Of a DNA stretch of 64,000 nt, positions 1-15,000 are shown in pieces (the stretch's first letter is position 1; each line of letters opens with the position of its first letter). The stretch is taken from assembly GCA_945860295.1 (NCBI GenBank), contig CAMAQH010000009.1, forward strand, positions 1 through 64,000, in the 5' to 3' direction. The notes beneath the pieces were generated by a model, which worked only from the letters and a program-made list of their open reading frames with translations, was not told the DNA's origin and ran no database searches. Made by a program: the position numbers and the translations under genes. The stretch comes from Prosthecobacter debontii (GTDB lineage Bacteria; Verrucomicrobiota; Verrucomicrobiia; Verrucomicrobiales; Verrucomicrobiaceae).

Positions 1-3000
1 TGGTGGTGAGGCTGGCCGCAGTGTAGTTACCACCGAGGGTGGAACCGAGCATGACATTGGCTCCACCAAAGGCGGTGAGGTCGAGAGCCGTGCTGAAACC
101 AGCGGCATCGACGGCGAGGATACCGCCGAAGCTAGCACCGGTCGTGCCGGCGAAGGTGGTGTTCGCGGGAATCGCTCCGTTGTAGGCCAAAGCGAGAACG
201 CCGAGGCCTTCGCTGTTGGTGTTGACCGTGACCGTGGCAGCCCCTTGTACGTTCGCAGTGCTGGCAAGGCGAAGGATACCCGCCGAATTGACCGTGAAGT
301 TACCCGATCCGAACGGCGTGCCGCCGCTGGTGGAGGCGAGGATGCCTTGGTCCACGATGTAATTGCCGGTGCGGTTCGATCCGGTGCCGGCCACGAAGAG
401 CGCGCCGGTGCCAACTTTGGTCACATCCGTGGAAGTGGCACCCATGAGAGCGCCAGAGACCAGGGCATTGTTGGTGGTGAAGATCGTCGTGGCACCGGAC
501 CCGTTCAGGGTGAGCGCGCCGGCGATGTTGGTCTGCTGACCGCCACCGAAACCAACGGCCCTTGGGGTGGTCACCGTCACCGCACCGATCATGGAGTTGG
601 CCGCCAGCGCGTTGATGTAGGCGTCGCCGGTCACGTTGACGGCATTCTGGGTGAAGATGTTGTTGATGTTCTGAGCGTAAGCACCGCCGGCGAGGGTGAC
701 CGCCGGACCGGCGGTGTAGTTGGAGCCGCCCAGCGCATACTGGTTGCCTGCCGCCAAAGTGCCGCTGTTGACGGTCACGCCCACAGTGATGGTGGAGTTG
801 ACGCCATTCAGATCAAGGCGACCGAGGCCGGACTTGGTCAGGGTCGTGAGGCCCGCGATGTTGGCACCGAGCGCGAGGGTATTGTTCGGGCTTTCCACAT
901 TGATGGCTGACGCCGCTGTGGAGAACGTCACCACCCCATTGAGAGTGAGGTTGTTGGGGGAGGTACCCATGATCAGGTCGCCGCTGGCGGTGATGGCATT
1001 GATCACGGTGCGGTTGCCATTGACGGCCATCAGTTTGGTGCCGTTGGCCATGACGAGGGTGCCCAGACCCAACGGGCCAGCAGTGATGGTGCCGCCGACA
1101 GTGTTAGGAGTGCTGTCGGTGCCCAACAGGATCGAACCCGCCGAGAGGGTGACGCCAGTAGAGCCAATCGCACCAAAGGTGCTGGCAGCTGAAAGCAGGA
1201 GTCCACCGGTTCCATTCTTCAGAATTTGGTTGGTTGCCCCAGCACCGGTGATCGGAGCATAGATGTTGAGTGAGTTCGGGGACAGGCCGTTGGTGGTGAT
1301 GGTGCGGGTTGCACCTCCAAGGTCGAGCGTGCCTCCTGTCGTTGCAGCACCGATGGTCGGGGTGAGACCCAAATTGTCATTGGTCACCGTGATGTTGCTG
1401 TTGAGAGACAACACACCGCTGGTCACGATCGAGGGCGAGGCGTTGGTCACGACGACGCTGTTGTCTCCGCCAGCCGCATTCGCAGCCTGCGACATGGTGA
1501 ACTGGGTGGCACTGAGGATGCTCGTGATCATGCCACCAATGTTTCTGCCGCTACTGATGTTCATTCCAGACCACAGGCCAGCGGTAGAACTAACCGTGAC
1601 TGTGGCGCTTTGGTTGACCGAAGTGGAATTGGCGAGAGTCACCACAGCCAGGGGGACAGGATTGGTGCCACCGATGTTATTGAAGGTGATGCCACCGGAG
1701 ATCGTGTTGGCTCCGGAGTAGGACAGAGTGCCGGCGCCGTTGATGACGATGGCTGACGCAGCAGCGATCTGGCCCGCATTGGTGGCTCCCACGTTGGCAT
1801 TGTTGATGGTGAGCGCGCCGGGCACTTGAACGATGCCCGCTGTGCCGCCCAGGGTCAGGGTGCCTTGGTTGACGATGGTTCCGCCCCCGAACGTGTTGGC
1901 CACGGTGCCAGCCAAAGTCAGCACGCTGGGTCCCGATTTCACCAATGCTGTGCTGACTCCGGTGATGCGGCTGCTGATGGTGGCGGTGTTGTTGGCGTAA
2001 ACGAAGAGTTCGTTACCAGCACCTGCCGTGAGGTTACCACCCGTGATGACGCTGGCCAAACCGTTGAGGAGCACGCCGCCGGTATCGACCGTGAGTGTGT
2101 TCGCGGCGGTGAGGGTGATCGTCGAAGCGACGCTGACGCGGAGGGAGTTGATGTTGCGTGTGGTGACACCCGAGACGCTGGCCGCTACGGTGATATTATC
2201 AGCCGCAACACCTGCGGTGAGCAGGGTAGCCGTGCCTGTGGCCACGCCGGCGTAGTTGCCAAAGCCATTGGTGCCGAGTGCGCCGACGCCGCCCTGGTTG
2301 CCCGCCGGAGCCACATAGGTCGCGAAGTCAGTGCCAGCCACCGTAGCCCAACCACCGATGATGCCGTCGTCGAGAGCCGGCGCAACTCCATTGAGGGCAG
2401 TGAGGATCACCTGCGACGTGCCAACGCCATTCTGGCCAAGAGTGGTGCCGGTGAAGTTCAAAGTGGCACCGGCTCCGCCGCGCACCAGGTTGGAAATAGT
2501 CAGGGTGTTGGTCGCCACGCCGAGTGGAGTCACGTTGATGGTATTGATCCCGCCGGGGCTGGCACCCCCCGTAAGAGTGACGGTACTGGTCGAAGCACCG
2601 GTCTGAGCGCCCAGGTAGGACAAGGTGCCACCCGTCATGCTGATCGCCGTTGCCCCTGTGCGATTTACGCCCAGTTCGGTGGCGGTGTAGAGACCGGTGT
2701 CGTCCAGGATGAGGCCGCCGTGGTTGAGCGTGATGCTGGACGTGCCGGAAAGCCTGCCTTGATCACGCAAGGTGACCGTGCCGCCACGGATGATGGTCGC
2801 GCCTCCGTAGGTGTTGTTGCTGGTCAGAGTCGTGTTTGAAGTGGCCGCATTGACCGCACTGCGGGTGTAGCCAAGTCCGGCCCCTGCGAGGACGCCGGCA
2901 AATGTAGCGGCACCCGTGATGGAGGTGAGTGTGGCCGCGCCGGTGCTGGTTATAGTTCCGCCCGTACCCGCCAGGACGCTGATGCTGCTGAGGGTGCCGA

Positions 3001-6000
3001 TGGCCTGATTCTGGCCGTTGAGATCCAGCGTGCCACCATTGACCGCGATGTTTATGGCCTGCGGATTGCCTGCACCAGGAAGTAGCACCATGGTGTTAGC
3101 CGCACCGCTGTTGAGTGTCAGGGTGCCTTGGTTGATTGTGTAGTTCGAACTAGTGGTGATGAAGGACTGTCTGTTGAGACTGACGGCACCTGCACCGGTC
3201 TTGATGAAACCGTTGGAGCCGGTCAGGACGCTGTCGATGACCAAGGTGTTCACCGCATCTGTCTGGTGGATGATGAGCTGATTGCCACCTCCATTGACGA
3301 TACCGCCGCTGAAGGACTTGCCTGCACCGGTCGGAAGAACGAGAAGACCACCAGAGCCGGTGGTGAGAGTCGCGGTGTCGCCGATGCCGGTGAGGGTGGC
3401 GGTGTTGTTGAAGGTGAAGGTGTTCACCTGTTGGGTGCCGAAGGTCTGGTTGCCGGAGAAGGCGACGTTGGCGTTGGTGGCGATGGCGCGGTAGAGGCTG
3501 GTGGCCAGCTCAGCCGTGGTGAGGGGACGCAGACCGGTGGCTGCGGAGTAAGTGGCAAAGCCGGTGCCGGTGCCTGTAGCACTGCTGTCAGCGATGATGT
3601 CCGCACGGATGCTCATGGTGGTCGCGCCGTCCAGTCCGGCACCGCCCGTGAGCGAGCCGATGGTGGAGAAGTTGGGCAGCGGCAGGTTCAAGGATGGGCC
3701 GCCAACATAGAAGTTGGCGGTGCCAGCTCCGGGAGTGCCACCGAGATTGGAACCACGAAAGAGGGCACTACCGCCACCGGAAAGGCCTTGCATGATGCCG
3801 ACGCTAAAGGTGAGCGGCTGGGCGGCGTTCGCGGTGAGGGTGATGGTGCTTCCGCCGTTGTTGGTGTTCAACTGTCCGATCGGGCCGGTGCCGAGGGTTT
3901 CGATGGTCGGGGCACCGCTGTTGCCGATGATGTTGAAGTTACCGCCGTTCAACTGGAGGCCGTGGGTGGGGACGCCGCCGCCGAGGCGGTCGTTGCGATT
4001 GGCAGCCGAATTGTCGAGCGTCAGGCTACCGGTCGTATTGAGCGTGTATTGTGCAAAACCAACGGTGCCATTCGCTCCATTAAGTTTCAATTCGCCCTGG
4101 CTCACGGTAAGGGTGCCAAGAGCTGTGGAAGTCTGAGATCCGCCGGTCACGCGGGTATTGCTGTCGATCGTCATTACCCCAGTGCCGAGTTTCAGGAGAT
4201 TGAAGGTGTTGCTGTTCTGATTACCGCTGCCGAAGAGACCGGAGAAGGTGAAGTTGCTGTTGTTGAAGCCGGTGGAGAGAGTGGAGGCCGCCGCATTGTT
4301 GGTCACCAAGCCGGTGCCGGTGATGGACTTGGTGACGAAGTTGGCGTTGTTCAGGTCGAGCGTGGCGCCTGCGGCGAGAGCGACTTCAGAGAAGCGGGAG
4401 AAGCCGCTGGTCGCGCCGGGGCGGATGGTGCCGCCGCTGACCGTGGTCACTCCGGTGTAGGTGTTGGCGATGTTGGAGAGGGCGAGGATGCCGTTGCCAG
4501 TTTTTGTGAGGGCAAAGGCACCGGTGTAGGCTGCACCAAGGGTCGTGACCGTCCCGATGCTCTCGGTGTTGATGGTCGGTGTGCCGGAGAAGGAAATCAG
4601 CCCGTTGAGGGTGAGGTTGTTGCCACCGGTCAGCCCGTTGATGGTCAGCGTCTGGCTCGGATTGGTGACGCTGATCGCATTGAAGATGGTCGAGTTGGTG
4701 CCGGTGAGTTTCGTGGCGTCCGCATTGACGGTTAGGGTGCCAGTGCCGAGCGGGCCGTTGATGAACACACCCTGCTGGAGGGTGGTGGTGCCCAAGATCA
4801 GCGAACCGGCCGAAAGGGTGGTTCCGCCCGCGTAGTTGCTCAGACCGTTCATGGTGAGGGAGCCCGTGCCGGTCTTGACAATCGAACCGTTGGTGAGCAC
4901 ACCGGTGATGACAAGTCCAGCCGAGGAAATACCGGAAGTGTTGATTGTCGTGGCGGCACCATTGAGATTCAAACCACCGGTCATCGTCGGAGTCGTGCCG
5001 AAGCTGTCATTGACGGAGGTGATGTTGCCGCCCGAGAGAGTCAAGGCTCCGAAGTTCAGAGTGTTGCCCGTGGTGGTGGCAATAGCGTTGCTCGAAAGGG
5101 TGATGCCAGTGGTGCTGATCAGAGAGGCGATGGTCGTGCCAGCCGGGATACCTGCGCCAGTGACCTGCATTCCGACAGCTAGACCCGCGTTGGCAACAAT
5201 CACCGTGTTGCTTCCGGACACAGTCGCGGAACTCACCGCATTACCGGTGGCGTTGAGGGCTGGTGTGCCTGTGCCACCTTGGTTGTTAAAGTTGATCGTT
5301 CCAGCGGCCGTGTTGTTGCCGATGTAGGTGAGCGTGCCGCCGCCGTTGATAACGAGGTTGTTGTTCGCACCGATCTGGCCCGCATTGGTGGACATCGAGA
5401 CCGCAGCGTTGTTGATGGTCAGCGTCGCACCGCCGGGTGCGCCTGGGTTCGGAATGGTGACCACGCCTGGACCACCGCCGAGAGTCAGGGCGGAATTGAC
5501 GACCGTGCCGCCGGTGTAGGTATTGTTGGCCGCCAGAGACACCGTTCCCGCACCGGCGATCACCAATCGGGTGGAGGCTCCAACTGTGCCGCTGTCCTGG
5601 ATGATGGAGTTCACCGTGAGGGTGTTCTGGTTGTTCATGATGAACAACTCGCTCAGGGCGGCTACGGTGCCGCCGGAGGTCAGTCTGCCGCTGCCGACCG
5701 TCGCACCAATCGTGTTGGCGTTGTTGCCGCTCTTGAGCAAGCCGCCTGACACAAGGTTCAGTGTGTCAGTGCCAGCGGTGAAGGTGATGTTGGCATCACC
5801 GACGATGTTCAAACTGTTCAGGCTGTAGCCTGCCACGGTTGGGACGGCACCGGCGGCGGTGAGGCGGATGTTCTGCGTGGGTTGCGTGGCACCCGGCATT
5901 GTCGTGCCGGAGTAACCTGCGTAGCCAGCGTTGTTGAGCGGACCGACGCCCTTGGCGGCGGTCCAGGATGCGAACTCGGTGCCGTTGGTCGTGGCCCATC

Positions 6001-9000
6001 CACCAAGGATGTTGTTGGACGCTGTGAGGATCGCTGGGGTCAGAGCGACTCCATTCAGATTGGTCAGCAAGACCTGCGAGCTGCCGACATCCGGGAAGCC
6101 GAGATTGACGCCGGTGAAGTTCACACGCGAACCGTTGCCAGCCGCGCGGACCAAATCAGTGATCGTCAAGACCGCCCTACCTGTATTGCCTGGGGTAGCA
6201 GTGACCGTGCTGAAGCCGCCTTGAGTCGTAACGGTGCCAAGTGTTTCGGTGACCGTCTGACCCTGGACACCGTTGAGGGTGATCGTGCCGCCACGGGTGC
6301 TGATGGCGTTGGTGTCGGCCACGCGATTGGCGAGGTTGGCGAGGGCTGAGTTGTCGATGTTCAGGATGCCGAATTCCAGATTCAATCCAGTGGTGCTGGC
6401 CAGAGTGGCGCTGTCACGAAGCTGGAGTGTGCCGCCGCGGACTGTGGTGGTGCCGCTGTAGGTCTGCGGACTGGTGAGGGTCGTTGTTGTGTTACCAGCG
6501 CGCGTGAGATTGAGGTTACCTGCAATTACGCCACCAAAGGTACCTGTGCCCGTGGTAGTCAGGGTCGCTGCGGTGCCGCTGGTATTGGTGACGGTGCCGC
6601 CAGTGCTAGGCAGCGGGTTATTGTTGGTCAGCACCCCAACGAGCTGGTTCTTGCCGAATAGATCAAACGTGCCTGCATTGACCGTGAGTGCCGGAGCGGT
6701 CGGGACCGTGGTGGTGGGTACCACGGCGATGGTGTTGTCATTGCCGCTGTTGAGCTTCAGGATGCCGTTATTGACGGTGGTGGTGCCGGTGTAATACTGC
6801 TGCTTGGTGATGTCCAAGGTGCCGTTGCCAGCCTTGACGATGCCGCCTGTAGTGGTCGGATTGAACGATGAGTTCAAGGTCAGGGTGCTGCCATTGAGCG
6901 TGTGAATGTAACCTTGAGTCACGGCAAGCTGGCCACCTGTAATGGTCGCATTGGCTGTGGTGATAAGTCCGCCTGAGGCAGCGAAATTGAGGATGCTGCC
7001 CGCGTTAAATGCCGTCAGGCCACCACCGGCATTGATGGTGAGGGAGTTGAAGGCATTGGTGGTGAAGGTCTGGTTGCTGGAGAGGGCAACGTTGGAGTTG
7101 CTGAGCGAGTTGGCGAGCGTGCTCGACATTTCTGTCGAGGGATTGAGGAGGCGGAAGCCGACGCCTGGGAAGTAAGTCACAAAGCCTGCTCCGTTACCAG
7201 TAGCGGAGGTGTCACCGATGATGTCAGCACGGACACTCATGTTGTTGAAGCCGGGAAGACCAGCACCACCTGCGATGTTAGGAGTAGATGAATAAACATT
7301 GGCCACGCCATTGCCCGGAGTTGATCCAAGGCTGGTCCCGCGAAGGATCAGGGTCATACCGGAGTTCGAAGCACCAGCAGCAGTAGTCGCCATGTTCAGG
7401 ATGGTGGACTGGCCTGCATTAGGAGCCAGTGTCACGAATCCCTGACCGGAACCAAGGTTCAATTGGTTGATGGATTCAAAGGTCGCCGCACCGGAATTAC
7501 CAATGATCTTGAACTCACCGCCTGCGACTTGGACGTTCTTGAGCAGGCCACCCAAGCGGAAATTTTCGTTGGTGGTGCTGTTGTCGAGAACGAGCGAGCC
7601 GGTCTGATTCACCACATAAGTTCCGAAAGCCGAGCTGGCGGTGCCGCTGTAGGTGACCGCGCCGCCGTTGACGGTGAAGGTGCCGATGGAGGTGCTGTCA
7701 CCGCCAGTCAGACCGAAGGAGCCAGAACCGATCTTCTGAACGTTGACGTTGGGGAGGGTGACGTCGTTGTAACCGAGGAAGCGACCGTTGAAGCTGGTGG
7801 CGGCGTTGTTCAAGCCGAAGGTCAGCGTTCCAGCGGCTCCGTTGTTGGTGATGTCACCCGAGCCGGACAACTGGCTGAGAGTCTGGCTCAAGGCGTTCAG
7901 ATCCAGGCGGCTGGTGCCAGCCATGGTGAAGGTCGAGGCATACGGGATGGTATTGGCCACTCCGAGGAAGAGCGTGCCAGCGCTGAGAGTGGTGGCTCCA
8001 GTATAGTAGTTGAAACCGTCCAGACGGAGACCGGAGTTGCCAAGCTTGGTGATGCCGCCGGTGGTGCCGATCATGGTCGGCAGGACGAGGCCCAGCGGGG
8101 AATCGCTGGTGCCGTTCACGGTGATGTTGTGATTGGTGGCGCCGATGTTGATCAGGCCGCTGGTGCTGACCGAGAAGCTCGGGGCGGAGCTCGGGGTATT
8201 GGTCGTCGCGACGATGTTGCCGGTGAGGGTGAGCGTGCTGCCGAAGGTGACGGTGGTGTTCGTGGCAGCAGCCGTGGCGGGCTGTGACATGGTGACCACC
8301 GATCCCGCGATCGCGACGATGGTCGTGCCAGCGGGGATGTTCGTGCCGGTGATCGGCATGCCGACCACGAGGCCATCCGCGGCATTGGTTCCTGCAATGG
8401 TCAATGTGGTGCTATTAGCGACGGTCGTCGTAGTATTGGCGGTGACACTGGCGGTGCGGACGAGGGAACCGGCGGCGTTGCCGTCGTGGGTGAAGGTGAA
8501 GTCGTTGAAGCTGGTATTTCCCCAGAGGTTCAGAACGCCGCCGCCGTTGATAGTGAGGTTAGCCCCCGTGGCGATCTTGCCGCTCTGCCCGATGATGTAG
8601 GCGAGGGTGGCGTTGTTGATGGTGATGCCACCTGCGGAAGGCAGAACCGCCTGGGCATTGGTGCCGGCGAGGGTGGTGGTGCCGCCGTTGATCACGGTGC
8701 CGCCGGTGTGGGTGTTCGGGGCGGTCAGGGTGAAGGTGCCGCCGTTGACTCCCGAAGTGAGGATGAGCCGAGTATTGCCACCGCCGGAGTTGTCCACAAT
8801 GCGAGAATTCACGGTCAGGGCGTTCTGGTCGTTGGTGATGAAGAGTTCCTTCACCCCGGCAGTGAGGGCACCGGCACTGATGCGCCCGCTATCAGCGGCG
8901 GCACCGATGGTGTTGACGTTGTTGGCACTCTTGAGCAAGCCGCCCGAAACGAGGTTCACTGAGTCGGTGGCGAGGGTAAAAGCAAGGTTGAAGTTGCCGA

Positions 9001-12000
9001 CGATATTGAGACTATTCAATTGGTAACCCGCCACGGTCGGAATCGTTCCAGCAGCAACGATACGGATGTTTTGCGTCGGCTGGGTGCCGGCTGGGATAGT
9101 TGTCCCACTATAACCAGGGAAGCCAGTCTGATTGAGTGTACCAATACCCGTGCCCGGGAGGTAGCTGGCAAATTCGTTGCCGTTCACAATGGCCCAACCG
9201 CCGATGAGATTGCTGGCGAGTGTAAGTGCCGTACCAAACTTGATCTCGGCATTGCCTGCATTGAGGGAAATACCCAAGTTGGAACCACCAAAGTTAACCA
9301 CGGAATCGGTGTTCCGGGTGAGGCTGGTGAAGTTCAGAAGGGCAGATCCACCTGAACCGACGGTGGAGTTCACAAAGGACGTGCCACCATTAAGAGTTAG
9401 AGCACCGAGGTTCTGGACGGAATCCGTGCCGTTACCGCTGAAGTAGTTCAAGCTGGCACCGGTCAGACCGACCGGAATGACACCAAGGCGAGTTACGTTA
9501 TCAACTAGGCCGCGGTTATCGATATTCAGGGTGGTGCCGAGCGAAGCCGCCACTGAGGTGGTATTGGCCAGGGTGCCGCTGTCGATGAGGGTCAGGACGC
9601 CGCCACGAATGATCGTGGTGCCGGTGAAGGTGTTGGCATTGGTGAAGGTGGCGGTGTTGTTGCCGGTCTTCACGAGGTCGATGTTGCCATTGATGGAACC
9701 GCTGAAGCCCGCGCCATTGGCGGGAGTAGCTGTGCCGCCAGTGACGGTGAATACGGCCTGGGCACCTGTATTGGTGATCGTGCCACCAGTGCCAGCGAGA
9801 TTGTTGGCGCTGCCGAGCGTGGAAACGGACTGATTGTTGCCATTGAGGTTCACTGTGCCCGAGTTGACCTGAAGGATATTGGCGACGCCGATTGCGCTGA
9901 CGAACAGGGTGTTGGCTCCGCCGTTTAAGGTCAGGATGCCGTTGTTCACCGTGGTTGCTCCCGTATAGAGCTGCGCACGATTAAGGTTCATCGTGCCCGT
10001 GCCGCCTTTCGCGACGCCAGCCGTGCCAGTGAAAGCAGCACTGACAGCTAGGTCACCGTTGGCGTAAACAAAACCAGGGGTTCCACCGAAAGCGATGAGA
10101 CCGCCGTTAAGTCCTCGGTTTCCTGTCTGGGCGAGGATACCACCGCTCGTGACTGTCAGCGTGGTGTTCTGCGGAAGTGGACCAGCGGCAAGGGTATTGC
10201 CATTGCCTGTCAAGGTCAGGCTGTTGATGGTGGTGGCAGCGATGAATGCTCCGCCCTGTGGGAGAGAAAGCCCAACGTTACCAGTGTTGACCGGTGCGGT
10301 CACAGTCGTCATAAATGGCGCATACTCCGCCGCAGTCAGTGCGCGGAAGCCGGGGCCTCCAACGGTATTCGCGCCATCCGCGCCAATGTAAGTAGCAAAG
10401 GAGGTACCTGCACCGGTCAACGAGGTATCCACGAGGATGTCAGGGCGGATGGACATGTTGACTGTGCCAGCGGCTGTTGCGCCACCGATCTGAGCTGGTG
10501 CCGTGCCAGTCAGAGTAAAGTTAGCAACTCCGGCTCCGGCTGTGGAGCCAAGGTTCGGACCGCGCAGCAAGAGTGAGCTACCGGTGGTGACGGCACCAAG
10601 AACGCCAGCATTGAGAATAGTTCCCTGGCCTGCCGTTGGCGTGAGATTGATGATGCTGTTACCAGAGGCCATCGTGACCTGACCGCCTTGAGTCGTGAGG
10701 GCTGAGGCTGCAGGGACTGTGGCGTTCTGACTCAAGGTGAGTGTGGCCTGATTGATTGCTATGATGGTTGTATTGGCAGCGATACCAGCACCCGAGATAC
10801 CCATGCCGACGACCAAGTTATCGACATTGGTAACAAGGAGCGCCGTCGATGCGGACGAAGCAACACCCGAGGTCTTTGGAATGACGATGCCGAGCGACTC
10901 CGTGGTGGAGGCAGCGCTGTTGCCTCGGATGGTAAGTGTGCCGCCGTTCAGGGTGAGGCCGACGCTGTCGGTGGCGGTGTCAACTTGCCCGCCGAGGCGG
11001 CTGTTGACGTTGGTGCCGGAATTGTCGAGGACGAGGGTGCCACCATCAAGGACGTTGTTGGTGCCGAAGAGGCTGTTGGCCGTGCCGCTGTAGGTGAGGG
11101 TGCCCTGGGCGGCGATGAGAGTGCCGGTGCTGGTGCTGGTGCCGCCAAGAGTGAGATTGCCGCTGCCGATCTTGGTGACATTCAGCGTGTTCGGCGCTGC
11201 CGCGCTGAAACGGGCGAAGGAACCGGCGAAGGTGGAGTTGGTGTTGTCAAAGCCAACCAACAAGGCACCCGCCGTGCTGGCTGCGTTGGTGACGACACCG
11301 GTGCCGGTGATGGAACCGAAGAGCGCGCTGGCGCCGTTCAGATTGAGGTAGGAAGTGCCGCTGGCGAGGTCGAGGCGGGAATTGCGCGCACCGGCGAAGG
11401 CGCCCGCCGGGTTGGCGCTGATGGCGATGGTGCCCGCACTGACGGTGGTGTTGCCGGTGTAGGGGTTCTGGGCCTGGAGACCGAGGACGCCCGCGCCGCT
11501 CTTCGTGAGCCCGGCGGTGCCGATCATGGCGGCCTGGACGTTCACAGCGGGCTGGAGGGCCGAAACATCCTGACCATTGAAGAGGGTGGAAGCGACGTTG
11601 AAGGTGCGGTTGCTGGCCCCGAGATCGACTCGTCCGATGATCTGCGCGATGGAACCCGGGTTGCTGGAGGTAACGGTGACACCGCCATTCAAGGTGAGTG
11701 TACCGCCCAAGGCATTGCCACCTCCAATAACGGAACCGCCGCCAGCGGAGTTGACGGTCGGGTTTGTAGCACCCCCCCCGTTGTTATTGAACTCTAGGCC
11801 CGCGAGAGTGTTGGCACCAGTGAGATTCAGGACTCCGGGACCATTGATCACCACGGTATTGCCAGCCGCGATCTGTCCACCATTGGCATTCATGTTGACG
11901 GTACCGCCGTTGATGACGAGGCCAGTCGCCGGGATCGCTGCGAGAGGAACCGTGATCACGCCAACACCGCCATCAAGGCGTAGCGGGCCCTGGTTGACAA

Positions 12001-15000
12001 TGGTTCCGCCAGTGTAGGTGTTATTGGCGGTCAGGGCGAGGGTAGCGGCACCGGACTTCACAAGGGAAACGGTCGATGTGCCCAAACCAGTGTTGGCGAT
12101 GACCGAGTTGATCGAGAACGTGTTTTGATTGTGATAAACAATCAATTCCGTGTTGCCGGCGACAGCCGAGCCGCCAGCGGTAAGGACACCGCGTAGCGCG
12201 GTGGTGCCGATGTTGGTCGCGTTATTGTCATTCGACCGTAGCAAACCGCCCAATGCGAGGTTTAGCGTTTCCGTGCCGAGCGTGAAGGTGATATTGCGTG
12301 TGGCAGCACCCGAAAGGCGCAGGCTGCCGATGGTTGTGGCTGCGCCGATGACCACATCCCCGCCTGTATTGGAAATGTTGGTCGGGAGATTATTTCCGCT
12401 GGCGAGGGCTGCCGCATAGGTCGGGAAACCGGCGACTCCGAGAGCACCGAGGCCGTTGCCTTCAGCATAGGCGGCGTAGTCGCCGCTGTTAATGATCAAC
12501 CACGGAGCGAATGAAGCCGTGTTGGTCTGACCGGTGATGAGAACGCGCGGGGCATTTCCGATCAGCCCGAGGCTGGTGCCAGTCACGTTCAAGGTGGCAC
12601 CGGAGGCGGCAGTGCGAGCAAGGCTGGTCAGGGTGAGGTCAGCAGAGTTAATGCCCGTGCCGCCAGTGGCGACGGTGATTGTGGAGGCACCCTGGTCTGC
12701 GTTCACGGCACCAAGGGTTTCCGTCGAGGCGGTCTGCGCGCGCCCGATGTAGCTGATCGTGCCGCCGCGCAGGTCAATGGCCGCTGCATTATTGATGCGG
12801 CCCTGCACATCACTGATGTCGATGGTGCCGACGTTATTGTCGAGAGTCAACGTGCCGTAGTTGATGTCGAGGTTGGTGGTGCCGGAGAAACGGGCGGAAT
12901 CGCGCAGCAGCGTGGTGCCGCCGGAGATGAGGGTGTCACCCGTGGTGTTGCTGTCGGAGAAGAGCGTCAACGTGTTCTGACCCGTCCTCTGGAAGGCGAC
13001 CGAGCCGTTGATGCTGCCGGAGAAGTTTCTGGCCGTGTTGTCGAGGTTCTGGACAAAGGTCGAACCGGCAGAGCCGATGATGGTGCCGCCACCGTTAAAA
13101 GTGGAGCCGCCATCGAACAGACGGGAGGTCTGGGCAGTGCCATTCAAGTCCAGGGTGCCACCGATGAGGCTGAGGAAGTTGTTGAAGTAGAGCGTGTTGT
13201 TGCCACCAGCGAGTTTGAGGGTGCCCTGGTTGATTTCGGTCTGACCGCCCGCGACGTTGCCGGCCACGCCAGTGATGACGCTGGCCGTCGGTGCAAGGGT
13301 CAGGATGCCGTCACCCGCCTTGATGAAGCCGATGTTGCCGCCACCCTGGCTTTGACCACCTTGGAGCAGGCTGGTGACGGTGGTGTTATCCGTGGCAAGA
13401 CCGACGGTGTGGAAAATCAACGGGACATTGCCTGCGACGTAGGATAGCACACCGCCGCTGATGCCGGTATTGCCAGCCTTGGTGAGGATACCACCGCTCT
13501 GGATGGTGAGGAGGTCGAGCGACTTCATGGTCACACCACCGCCGCTTTCAAGCGTGAGGGAGTTGAGCCTGCGGGTGTCGATGGCGGCTGGGGCCGTGGT
13601 GAGGCGGACGTTGGTGTCCACGGTGAGGGCAGCGGCCATTTCTGTGCCGGTATTGAGGGGGCGGAGAATGGCGGTGATGTTGGCGGCGGCAGCGACGGTA
13701 TCGCCAGTGGCGAAGGAAGTGCCGGTGCCGGTGTTGGTCGGATCAACCAAGGCCCAGGGGATGATGGACTTGTTGGGCGTGGCGGTCGCGCCGGTCTGAC
13801 CGACCACTACAAAACCGGTCGTGGTGGCGGCGATGGTGGCGACATTCGGGCCAGCGACAGTGCCGAGGCCGAGGCCGCGGAAGAGGGCGGTGGCACCGGT
13901 GGGGGCAGTCGCGGCTGCGGCATTGTTCGCCGTCGAAGGATTGTTCGGAGCACCGAAGACCAAGCCAGCGGTCTGACCGGCCCCCGGAGTGACCGTGATG
14001 ATGCTCTGGCCGCGGGCGAAGGTCGGCGCGGCGAAGGTCTGGGTGGTCGTCCCGGCAGCGCTACCAATGACATTGAGATTGCCGCCACTTAGTGTGATGA
14101 GGCGGGTGGTGCCGAGACGGTTGTTGGTGTTGGTGCCGCTGTTGTCGAGGGTCAGGGTAGCACCGGGATTGACGAGAATCGGAATGGCAGCGCCGCCCAG
14201 AATCGTGCCCAAGCCATTCAAACTCATGGTGCCCTGGAGCACGGTGATGTCCGCCGTGGGAACCACCGCGTTGGCCGTGGTGATGTTCAGTGTGCCGGTG
14301 CCGTATTTTCTGATGCCGACCCATTGGTTCACCGTGGCAGTGGCCGCCGTCATGTTGCTGTTCAGGTTGATGACGCTTGATCCCTGGGCATTAAACGCAA
14401 AGGTGCGCGCCGTGACGGTGTTGTTGTTGATGGTGCCGTCGATGTTCAGGATGCCAGCATTCGCACCGATCGCCGCGTCAAAAGCCGCCGTGATCACACC
14501 CGTCGTGGTGTTGGTCCCTGAAACACTCTGCAACTGGCCACCGAAGTTGATGCCGCCAAGGAAGACGTTGTTGGCACCCTGGAGGTTGATGGCATTGCCA
14601 AAGGAGGCAGATGTGGAACTGAACAACTGCAGGGCCGAACCGGTGACTGCAGCCGGTGAGACCGTGATCGCACTCGTGCCGAGGGCCGTGGCGTTGCTCA
14701 GGCGGATGGCACCGGCATTGATGGTGACCGCGCCGGCATAAGCGCCATTGGTAACTGTGATGTCCATGATGCCGTTATCAGCTTTCACGAAACCGTTGGC
14801 ACCGCCGAATGCGGAGTTCAGGGTCAACGTTTTGCCCTGCACGACTTCGATGACGTTATTGGCGGCGGTGGCGTTGCTCAGGGTGATGGTGCGCGTGGCA
14901 GCAAGGTTGATGTTATCCGCCGCACGGAAGGTCGCGACGGCTCCGGCACCCGCGGCGTTGAGGTTGATGCCGTTGGCCGTATCGCCCAAAGCGCCATCGC

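Noticed and set aside
245-910. Long plus-strand open frame encoding a Gly/Val/Arg-rich protein, and similar ones up to 1826-2839 and 3128-4735
   Set aside because: They lie antisense to the giant repeat-protein frame, which has a clear signal peptide and repeats. The Gly/Thr/Asn-rich codons of that gene leave the opposite strand free of stops.
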